Assembly (NCBI RefSeq): GCF_000699445.3
Contig: NC_067197.1
Coordinates: forward strand, 7,198,152-7,262,151
Reading direction: 5' to 3'
From: Schistosoma haematobium
Taxonomy: Eukaryota > Platyhelminthes > Trematoda > Strigeidida > Schistosomatidae
DNA length: 64,000 bases
The notes beneath the pieces were generated by a model. That model saw only the letters and a program-made list of their open reading frames with translations, was not told the origin of the DNA and ran no database searches. Position 1 is the stretch's first letter. Each line of letters begins with the position of its first letter. The position numbers and the translations under genes were made by a program. This document shows positions 31,601 through 43,600 of this stretch, one piece after another.

Positions 31601-34600
31601 TGGATGGTCTTATTAGAAACGCAGATAAGTCACAACACAGGTCACTATTTATACGCACTAACACAAAATAATAAAGATCGACTATAATGGGGATCAATTA
31701 TGAAGCTTCAAATAACGAAAAGTATTGATTTCGAGATGGATTTAGATAGAAAAAGTACACCTGAAACATTGCCCAAATGAAGTTTACTTTAGGAAGTTTC
31801 TGATGAAATAATCATAATCACATGATCGAGATCTTCAGTAGACAGACTAATAGGAAAACAAACCTGGAAGATCGAAGATAATGGGTTACAGAAGTTTCGC
31901 CGGAATTAAATGCAGTTTCTTCATGATGAGCTGCAGAATGACAAATATCAGCACATCTGAAATGTTGGTTTAGGAACAAATCTACCAAATAGAGACGATA
32001 AACAGAATGTACCAGGAACCATAGACTGGGGGTTAAGGGACATAAAAGGTTGATAATACTTGAAAGTCGTTACAAACAACAGAATAGATTTGGTAAATAA
32101 AGGTTTCTGTTGGATCAAGTAGTATTCATAGCGTAAATACAGTAACCTATCGACACAATAGGTGACTCGGGCAATAATTTGATAACATAAGAACATAGCA
32201 AAATTTAGCAACCCACAGAAGCGCAGAATACGAAAAACAACCTATAGTTCAAGAACATGAGCTTACTTTGCCTGTTTGAGGATTGTACAAGAAATTCGAC
32301 CAGTTTGGATCAGTTTGCATCACATGAAATACAAATAACTCTTTCAAACACAATCTCAATAATTGTTCACCAATCTGAAAAGGCAAATAAAAAACTGAGA
32401 CCTATAAACTGACTACTTATGAGTAAACAAAAACGTTTATCCAAATTAATTGTGTAGAAATGAATATAAGAGCCACAATCTTAAGTACTTATCGAAGTCA
32501 CATAATTTGTAATTAATTACTAACTCACTTTGTAAATATACTTCAAAAGTATACTGAAATTAAAAGTACATGTACGAAAGTTAGTACGTAGGGTGGCGGC
32601 TGGAGGTAGTCGACATGAAACCCTGTTTCAACATAGTGCACGCTATGACGAGCCACATAGACTAGTTGGCTATGCTGATATTAGTGTAGTAACTTGAACC
32701 GATGCATAGGAGGGTTGTACAGTGTTTATGACTGACCACTACAATTTTAAAGTTTATATATTTGTTATATCGACAAGCTTGACAGTGAAACACATACATT
32801 TTCATATATTGAAATGAGTTCCATTATTGTCATTCTAGTCACATATTATGATATAGTTGACTTTGCAGAGTAGGGAGAGTCACAACACAAAATACTTAAC
32901 ACAATGTTCCTAGCTGCTGATTAACTTAACGTGAGCCTGAGTTTTTTAGGAATCCATACTCCTCATATTTGTAAGAACTAATAAAATTTAAATTTCGATT
33001 TAAAAGTCCTTACTCAAACGTATGGTACTACTATTGATTATGCTGAGCCACCACTAACAACTACAGAATAATTTCGGTTTTTATTTTGATGACGCACTAG
33101 TGAGAAACAGATTATAAAAATCTATGTTAAAGGTCAATAAAAGTATAGATTATTGAAGTTAGGCGTAAAGCTTTGGTAAAGGAAACTAATTTAATCAGTA
33201 AGGTTGAGAATCTGTACTAGTTAAAATGACTGGGTCATGCACCAAATATATTCACTTCTGATCTAAACAGATATGTGCTGCTATTGAAATAAAACGGGAT
33301 TACGGAAATTGGAAACAGTCAATCCAATATAAGACAGGAAACTATGAATTTAATAATTATTCAAGTAAAGTTAATCTCTAGTTAAAATATGTTCAATATG
33401 TTGAACTACAAATCAGACACACAGGACAGCATAAATGAAAATCAGCTGAAATTGCGAAGATGCATATACTGCGTTGTATGCTACTTATGTTGATACATAT
33501 AAGTAGTATGCAGCACAAGTCGGAATCGGAATGTCTATGAGCAGAAAATTGAAATGAAGGGAGAAGGAAACTGAAGGCAATCAAGATAACAACATGAATG
33601 AAGGAACTATGAACTTTATAAGAAACAATTCAGAGAAGATATGCAAATGATGCACTTAATGTATGATTTTCACATTTTACTAAACCACTTTGTGGTTTCG
33701 CATGAAATAATAAATTGGTTATCCCCACCAAGTCTTCTTTCACTACGATTGGTACCTCTGCCGCTACTCAGGATGAAGATTCCATGACCGAGGGAGTTTG
33801 AAGATGTCGCAGCGCCGATGGGTGTGAAGGAGCCCAAGGCGAATACTGTGGTGCTGGGGACACTTCTGAGAGGCAGGGCGAAGGCTGTATATGACAGCCT
33901 GGAGAGTGCTGGCGGAAATACGACATGGGAGGTGGTCACAGAGCGGTTGACCGCAGAGTTCAACAGCCCGGTAGATAAGGGGGAGGCGCCTCAGAAGTTC
34001 CGGCTGGCAAAGTTGTCGATCGATGATGACCCGCTGGTGTTGGCAGTGGAGTTAACCAGTTTGTTGCGTCGTGCACTGCCGAATTCGGATGAGGAGCCAG
34101 AAGCACAGTTGCTGGCATTGCAGTTCATAGAGAGCGTGACTGCCGCCATTTCTCTACAGTTGAAATTAGTAAGCGCCACACAACCCATGGATATCAGTGA
34201 ATTAGTAAAAGTAAATGCCCTGGTACGACCGAGAGTGGGGAGAGTCCAATCTCTCTCTCGAAATGCTCTCACATGGCCAGGCGTATATAGCCTCTGCCAG
34301 GGAAGTCCTACTCACTGCCTTCCCGTGGCGGGGGCGTTGTTTACGAAAAGCGAATGTCCGGCGATTTAACCGGATTCCAAACCAATGGTGCACATGGGCT
34401 CCAGTATCCTGAAGGAACAAATGCCGTATGAACCAGTTGTTGGTCACCGGCTTCCATGGGACTGCATCTCCTCACGATGCTCCACTGCCTTGTGGATCAG
34501 ACCTTCAGGTCGAAGGCTCGGGGTGTGGCCCCCTAAGAAAACCACCTGCTTCGGTTTGGGCACCCAGGCAGTATCACAGCCCTCACACATATCGAATGAG

Positions 34601-37600
34601 ATTTGTGTGGCGCATATGTATTTGGTGCCTCCTTGGACCAATATCTATGTGTTAAAATAAAATAAAGGTGATCCTGGGTTCGAACCTGCAACTTAACGGT
34701 TAAATCAGAACCCTGATCTCTGATCCACTGCTCAGTACAATATGCATATTAAACGTAAACATCAAACGCTGAAATAATATCATCGTTTCTATAACACATT
34801 TACGTATACCCTAATAACAATTACTATACACAGTGGAAAATAAGGATTTATGAGACAACATACTTACCCAATTTCTCACATTTTGCGGAAGACTAATACA
34901 ATCATCTAACACTAATCCATTCATATATTCTGTGGTTAATACACGACTAGTTGTTAGTTCATCAATTACTTGTGGAACTTGAAAAACAGGATCACCCTCT
35001 AATAACTGAGCGAAACGTTTACTATAAACCGCTTCAAGCAGATAATCACACTCCGCTCTTAATTCTTTTCTAGCTACTTCAATTGCTTTGTCAGCGAATA
35101 AACCACGTGGGAAGATATTAAAACGATTTAAAAGTGATGTCAAATTATTGATATCTGCATCAATGCTATCAGCTATACCTGGATATTGTATTTTGATTGC
35201 TACAATTCTTTTGAAAAAAAGAGACAATAGCATAAGGGTTAGGAATTCTTATTCGCAGGTGAAATGGAAATAAAACGTACGCAAAATGACTTTGAACATG
35301 TCGAAATAAACATATTTTAGTGCTATGAAGAAAATTAATCAGTAACACACTGACAGTTAGCTAATAATTTTTCGATATACATTAGAGATGATACTACTAC
35401 TCAATTAATCAAAACAACTACCTTACTTGAAATTCCAGGAATTTACACATTAGAATTTTGCAAAATAGTACGAAGATAGAATGTGACATTTATTAAAGGA
35501 ATCTTACAAACCATTTTACAAGTACTAGATTTTTGCTATATTAATAGTGGATCTTTGACACGAAACTACATTGGTGGTAGCAAAGTATTTATCTGGACGA
35601 ATCAAAAAGCCTTTCTCCTAAATTAGTCGCGTACGTCTGAGTAGAGGACCTGTGGGGATAAATTAAAGCATGAGACAGTAATCATCACAGCTTCAGTTTT
35701 TTTTACATACTAGTCAACCTTTCTTTTACTACCACCTTTGCTACCATTGTGATGTTGGTCTAACTGTAAAATGTTAAGTACACAACACGACTGTGAAATC
35801 AATTCTATTACACGCTTGCAATGTTTAGCTACATCAAGCTGAGGATGTTCTATGACTTTCTAAGTTAAATTATAATTATCTCCAAAGGACTGTTCACATC
35901 TAGTAGTCAGTCATTATCAACATGGAACCTAGAACAAAAATACAATAACCCAAGTTTCCATACCACATCAGCACGATGGGATGAGTATAAGACATACTGC
36001 AAAATAAAATAATGTTTTAGAGACATTAATTGGAAAAATTGAACACTTTAAATATAGTTCGGAAAGACAGTTGAAAAGTATGCATAGAGGAAAAACATAA
36101 TTCAAGACTGGGAGGAAAATTAAAAGTGCGCCAATACACTTATGCTACTGTGATTGGTTTTGAGCCATGTCACACGTCACTAATCACTGAACACGGTTAT
36201 TACATAAACTTCAACCAGATAATCCATATCAACCAAAAATGGCTGATGCTAAGTTTGGTTTGGTAACTCCTAGCTTTTAATTAGTTTACTCCGAAACCAG
36301 TCAACAACGCGCATCAGGGTAGGCAGTAGTTATGCACATGAGATACTTTTTCCGAAATCTCACTAATTAACTTGCCATATTTGCTTAATGCTATATGCCT
36401 AAGCACAGGATTGCTCCCTTGGTCGTTCCAAGATACTCGAGTTGTGTTTTAAAAAGACCTGCAGTCTACGCACTTTAACTTTCATAAACCATGTTTCCTA
36501 GCTATGGAGTAATGCAGCAAACTGTTGAGCAGTATATCCACCCTTTGATCGGCATATGGACATCTCGCCTACACTACAAGTGATTCAAGCAGGAAAAGGT
36601 TAGCCAAACTTTTCGAATCCATGTCAAGATTTCGTCAAAAACCAATACACCGGGGGTGATGAGAATTCTAGGATAAGTAAAAAGGTTGACACTCCCTAAA
36701 AATAGTGTAACATTGGCTTGAAATAGTATCAGACATGGTTCTGAATAGGAAGCAGTGGCGGTCCTACTGTAATTTTCTTTTACTTTCTTCATACAAGTGA
36801 GAGGAGCTTTGTTAACTGGAAGAATCCCTTCTGATCACATTTTTAACTGAACTGCTTCTCCCGTTACATTTTTTAAAACTCATCCACCTATTTTTATTCG
36901 TTTTTGTTCATTTTCTTACCATACTCACCTCCTTTTCTCTATATTTCCACAATCTCATTTCCTATTTGAGTGGAGTATATATTTTGCTATTCCTCTATGC
37001 CGATATTTGCTTTTAAACAAATAAACAAATAAAATCATTAGTTTAAGCATTGACACAGATCAGTCCCTAAACAACACCCATTTAGAGAGGAACGAACGTT
37101 TAGTGGTCTCTATCGAACTCCATTGTGAAAGATGATGAATGAACCATGAAACGTAAATTCTCCGTTTAGTTCCGTATATTTTACTCAGGCCAACTGTGGG
37201 GGTAATATAAGCCAAATACAAACTGGATTTCTGGTTAGCGTTTTTTAATAAGATTGGTTAATACGGGACACATTCCAACAATACATAACGAGTATCCAGG
37301 TTTACTTATCGGTATTCGAGAGCAGTGATGATAGGGGTTATGATCTTGAAATAACGATTTGGGCGTTTTTATAATTACTATCTCCGTGGCTTTTACACCG
37401 TACGATGTCTTTTCGTCATCTCCGCCTATGCCCCTACAGGTTGCAACCCGGATGCGATCAAAGATGAGCTTTACCACCAGTTAAAAGTTCTACAGAGAGT
37501 GTGTTCGACAGATATTGTAGTACCAGCCGGAGACTTGAGTGCTCAGGTCAGGCGTCTAGGTACAGAAGAGAGTCGTTTAGGTGGTCGATGGGGACTTGTT

Positions 37601-40600
37601 GTCCGCAGGTCAGATAACGGTGACCGTCTACAGCAACTGTGCACAGACCACAACCTGTTTCTGGCTAGCACTAACTACCGGTACAGTTATCACCGATGTG
37701 CCACCTTGCGCCCTCTCTCTGCATCCTAAGCCTGGACTCAGAGTGGTAACATCACGATCAGCTACCGTTAGCGTGGTTGTGTACAAGACTGCCGCTCCTT
37801 TTGGGGTACCTATCTGGACTCTGATCATGCCCTTTTTTGCGCTAATCTTACCTTATGTTTCAGTGGCTAACAAATTCATCCTCCTAAACAGATCGATGTC
37901 AGCGAATTGGTTGCAACTTATGTTTCAAATAAATGTAGAACCGATCTAGATTCAAGGATAGCTACCAGTCCGGCAAAAAGCATAAGTGAGCATTATTTGC
38001 AATTGCATGACGTCGTGAAAATGGCGAGTAAATTAGCTCACGGCTTCACAAAACTTCCCGCTTACAAGCACTGGGTTTTTATAGGCTCCTTACAACTTAC
38101 TGAAGCCAGTATGTTTACTCCGGGTGATCGCGAGTTTGACCATAAACGAAGATTGTTGTGCGATGGAATTGTGAGAAGTCTGGTGGTCGGAGTGTGTCAA
38201 CGAGTTGGAGGCAGCAGCTACACCTGTTTACTGACGGAAGCCCTTTCAACTCATCCGAGTCACCTGCAGCACGAATTTTGGTGTGAGTGAAACTAGCTGC
38301 GAAGACGATGGGATGCTAATCACTAACATTCACCGAGGTCTATGACGGTGGGCAGTTTCTCGAGGAGCAGTCCAACTGGTCTGCTGTCCCGGCGGCATCA
38401 GTTAGACTTTCCTGCCTTCCATTGCTAGTCAGCCAGTCAGCTACAACGTAGGACCAGGCACATATATGCATCAGTTCAATTTGCCATACCTTATTAGCAT
38501 AGCAAGATGAGCACCGGATTCATAGAAGTGGTTAATTCATTGGTGGTAATATATAAAAGATTGCATATAAAGATATAGTATAGGAAGAATAAGTTGGTAG
38601 AAAGAAAGATATGAAGCGATTTTAATCTCATATTTTAAGGGAAGATAAAGAGTGTATACACCTTTTGTGATCGATTCTGAGCCATGTCACCCAGTCTCTA
38701 ACCACCGGGTACGAGTCATGAGGACCCCAACAAAATAATTCGCATCTACCAACATCGCTCAGACCAGAAGTTAGCGACTTCAAGCACTGATGTCACGTTT
38801 TGGTTTGGCCGCCCCTCACTCTCTTTCAACCATATCCAGCACTAGTCAGCATTGTGCGCCATGGCAATCGGTGGTTGGGCATACGTAATATGTGGCCCAA
38901 CCATTTCAGTTAGCGAAGATTTACAACCTCACCAACTGATTTATCATCAGTCCCTAATACCCCGCGTCTAACATCACTATTACGTATCCGGTGATCCCAG
39001 AAGATACGAGAGATATTTCTAAGACATCTGTGGTCAGATACTAGTAGCTTATGATTATCTTCTACTATTAGTTGCCACGTTTCACAGCCGTACAGTAGAA
39101 CAGAACGAACTGCCGTACCGTATACTCGTCCCTTCCAAAGCCCGTGACGACTGATCCACCTAACGAGGTAGGAGTCCGCACGGAACTCCAACTCATGAAG
39201 TGCTACAAATCACCGGGTCCATATGACTTATCCCCAGTCCTTTTTAAAGATGATGGCGGCCTTCTCGTGAAGGAAATAACTGCGTTGTTTACAAAGGTCT
39301 GGGAGCTAGAGAGTGTACCAGCATCATAGAAAGAGTCGATAATCGTCCCTATCTTTAAAAAAGGTTCATGTCACCTATGCAGGAACTATCGGGGGATAAG
39401 TCTACTTTCGATAGCGTCCAAACTATTGGCTTTCGTAATACTTCGTAAATTGTTCAAAACCCGAGAAAGATTGACTTGCAACGAGCAGGCTGGGTTCCGT
39501 TCTGGTCGAGGATGTATTGATCATATCTTCACCCTCCGCCAAATGTTAGAACACCGTCATACTTATCAAAGGCCAATAATCGCAGTGTCTCTTGACATTA
39601 GCGCCGCCTTCGATTCGTTGGACGGGACTGCTATCTGGGGTTGCCTGTTGAAGAAGGGTGTATGCCTGAGAATTTTATTGACATCTTGATAGCCCTATTT
39701 ACTAACACGTTAGGTAGAGTGGAGGCAAACAACCACCTCTCTCCACTGTTGCATACAAGCAGTAGAGTTGCCCAAATGCAGCACTTATCATCAACTTTGC
39801 CATACATGACATTCTGGAAATAGTTCTGATGGATGCAAGTAATGGTGGTGTGGATCTGTTGCCTGTAGAAAGACTTTTCAACCTTGAGTATGCGGATGAT
39901 ATTGTCTTACTGTGCGATAATGCCCCAGGCATGCAATCCACACTTAATTAGTTGGCAATCAGTGTCCGTAAGTACGGTATATGCTTTGCACCTTCGAGGT
40001 GCAAAGTACTTCTACAAAACTGGCAGGATTCTAATCCCGTACTCACCCTGGATGGTGAGCAGATAGAAGTAGTCGAGAAGTTCGTGTATCTAGGTGGCTA
40101 CATAAGTGCTGGTGGTGGCGTGAGTGATAAGATCAATGCACGTATAGTGAAAGCCAGAGCGGCTTATACCAATCTGGGCCAACTTTGGCGCCTTCGTGAT
40201 GTCAGTCTGGCTGTAAAAGGTCGGCCCTATAATGCGTCGGTGGGAGCAGTTTTGCTCTACGCTTGTGAAACCTGGCCTCTCCGAGTTGAGGACGTTAGAC
40301 GACCCTCTGTGTTCGATCATTGTTGTCTCCGAAGGATAGCTGACATCCAATCGCAACACCATGTTAGTAATACAGAGGTTCGGCATCGTGTATTCCGGCG
40401 CTGCGACAATTATTCAATTGGTGTCATTATCTTGAAACATCGACTTCGGTGGCTTAGACATGTTCTACCAATGCCGTCCCAGAGAATTCCATGTCGTGAG
40501 TTATTTGCCGACAATGGGACCGTTTGGAAAAAGAGAGCTGCTCAGTGTATGACATGGTATCGTGGTGTGAAAGAATGCTGCACGGTACTGGCTTCTGTTG

Positions 40601-43600
40601 GTCCTTCACAACTCCGCGGTTGGAGTCCGAGAGATGGTGTAACGCAGTGGCTAGAGACGTTATCAGACATGGCTCAGAATAAAAGCCAGTGGCGATCCTA
40701 CTTAAACTTTCTTCATAAAAATGGATGCATTTTCTTTAACCCAAAGAATTCTTTCTTGTTGTATTTTTCTTAAATGAACTGTTTCTCATTATTATTACTT
40801 CACTCCCGTACATTAATTTCTGTTAGATTTTGTCCTTCTGATTACATGTACCATACATTATTTCTTCACAACCTTGTTGGTATTGTGTGGCGCAGTCAGT
40901 TAGTCAGTCAGTAACAATGTAGAACTTCGTACGTACATCAGTTCGAGTTGCCATACCACATTAGCACACATATACAATTGTCGACTCAAATCCCATAGTG
41001 GTAAAAGTAGTAAGAGTATAGGTAGTAGTCGGAAACATTAGGGTTTGAAGATGTTATTCAAGGAGTATAATTCAGTGAAATAAATTTGGAAAGAGAAAAA
41101 AAGGGAAATGAAGAACTCAGAAGATTAGAATCTGGGAGAACACAAAGAGTGGATGCACCTGCGCCATTGCAAAAGATTTCAAGCCATGTCATTCAAGGTC
41201 TCTCATCACCGGTTACCATCGTCTCGCCGATCCCAACCAGGTAGTCTACACCTAACAACATGGCTCAGACCACTTGTCAGTGACTTCATGGATTTGTGCC
41301 ATGTTTTAGTCTGGTCGCCCCTAGCTTCCTTCCAACCTACTCCTATGCCATTGAACATCGCACGTCGGGACAGTCGGTGGCACAGTGTTCGGACGTTAAA
41401 AGCTCCTACACGTAGTTTAGAGAGTGGTTTCAGGAGACCAAGAATAGCATCCCGCGTATTCGAATCGTTTGCACTAGCGATGCGAGGTGATAGAGGGACG
41501 TGAGAAGGGTTAGTTGTGGAGATAAGAGATTTATTTGGAGGTGTAGGAGGGATTTGAATGTGGCCAACTTGGTCTCGTGTGTTGTTACGGGTATGTGGGC
41601 TGATATCACTTCTCGGCTGCCCACACTGTGGAAAGGTACTTCTTGAGGAACCTGAAAAGGAAGTCGGATTAGTGTTGGTCTTAACGACCTGGGAGTGTCA
41701 CCGCAGAGCCCAAAGAACAACTTCTTGTGGCCGGTCGCGTACGGCCTTTTTGTGGGAAGTTTTTGACGTGTTAGCTCTGTTCTTCAAAGGGCCTTACCGC
41801 TGGAGACGGAAATTTGAGGTAACATGAGGCGTGACATTTTTAGGGCCGACCTTTTCCAACCCCCTCCTTCCTTATGAAAAGGCAGCATCGCTGCAGATGC
41901 TGGTTGTCGGAGAGAAACACCTTACTGCTGTCACACCCCTCTAAAGTCAGCAGTACGACTTCTCCCACAAACCTTGAGTTGCTGCTTTTAGTCTTACTGT
42001 TCTTTAATCGACCTGCCTGGCATGGTAGAACCTACAGGAACATATGTTCCAGCCAATACAGCTCGGTTGGGTCATCACGATAGGCAAGCCCGACTACCAC
42101 GTCAAGGAAGCAGCTACGGTCAGGAGTAGGGCATATGTATTCGGTGTTCTCTCGTACCAACATGTGTTCAAATATAAATAAATAAACACCGTACACTGTT
42201 TGTTAACACTGAGACTAGGTGATTTATTTTAACTTGGTTTCACCTGTTTCGGTTTGGGCACCCGGGCAATATCATAGCCCACACAAATCGAATGATTTAT
42301 GTGGCGCATATCTATTTGGTGCCTCCTTGTACCAATGTTATGTGTCTATATAAATATATATCTATATACATAACTGGGTTTCATTAAATGTCAAGAACTA
42401 CTCTTAATATACAATACTGTTTGACAGTAAAGCAGGTATTAATATAGAATTCAAAAGATAACAATTCAAAACAGTTAGATATATACCACGAGGAAAAGTG
42501 TATGCTTAGAAGTCTAACAATTATTGACGGGGTGTATGTAACAAAGTTTCTTATGACTTATTTCAAGGGGTATGAAGATGTTGCTGTGCTAAAGATACTC
42601 ATATCAGTAAACTCAAAAGTACCTGCCACTAACGTCAGTTTCTGTCGACTGATTGCTTTTCAGTAATCCAACAGTAACACAATTATTGTGACAATTATAG
42701 GGTTAATATAAAACTAACCTTCCATCTTTAAGTGTTGCCCTGTGAACCTGACCGATACTTGCTGCAGCAAACGGCTTCTCTTCAAAGTCATTGACATGTT
42801 CAGTCCAATTTTCACCTAGTTCTGATGTTAGGACTTTTCTCATTTGTTTAGCTGGCATGAAATCTGCTGCCTGTCTTACACGTTCAAATATCTTTTGGAC
42901 CTGGGGACTGACAAAACTTTCATCTAGTCAAGGACAGGAAAAAATAGAAAAAGAATCTACTAAAGACCATATTTGACGCTTTACAAAAAACACCTGAGGT
43001 AAAAGAAATTTGACGCGAAAACAGTGACACATAACTCGAAATCATGCAAATAACTAAACAAATGCTTAATAACACACTAGTCCATGAGCTACATATTTTG
43101 TGAGGATCCGAAACAACCTGACCGCTAGTACAGCGCTAATATGGAAGGGGTCTAAACTTATTACTCAACCAAGATATAGTTTGCTATAAATTCTGACGGA
43201 CTGACAAGCAGGGGAAAAATTTGGATTCCATGGAACCGGCAAAATCGACAACAAAGCGATTTCTTAGTCCCCGAAGAGAATCAACTGACCTTGGATACTT
43301 AACATTTGTCCAAGCTTAAGAGCAGCTCCGCGCATACGACACAACGTGTCTACGATCTTTTCAAGATTAGCCTCAGCCAAAAACACATTTGGCGGTGCAG
43401 CTGAATCACCAGAAACTACAAAATAAGTTGATTAATGCTTGAAAAAGTAAGTTTACCAGGATATCCAACTTTCTGTTTAGCCCACTCAGTAGCTGCTCCA
43501 ACACCAAGACTCAATGCCAAATCTGGAAGTGAAACCGAAACCTGTTCTTACTTCCAAAACCAGCTACTCGTCCTATACGTGATGAAGGCACGCGTCTTTC

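Larger units (their letters stand above)
37235..40870 (+). mobile_element. RTE/SR2-like LINE, degraded, in COQ8 intron 5
   Basis: Plus-strand element with, in order, AP-endonuclease remnants (37430-37730: [18 protein letters not shown], then [19 protein letters not shown]), a linker, then the RT domain (39130-39950). After RT comes a long C-terminal region in one open frame (39952-40773: [53 protein letters not shown]). Stops and frameshifts break it, and a minus-strand LINE is inserted at 38430-39135. Inactive; opposite strand to COQ8. Confidence 0.8.

Noticed and set aside
33991..34272. 93-codon minus-strand ORF opposite the Gag relic
   Set aside because: It is the antisense of a GC-rich coding frame, which commonly leaves open antisense frames.
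35208..35233. ATG at 35233 as the start of a separate 140-codon kinase-like gene
   Set aside because: The sequence upstream of 35207 is intron ending in a polypyrimidine tract and AG; the frame joins exon 5 of COQ8 exactly.
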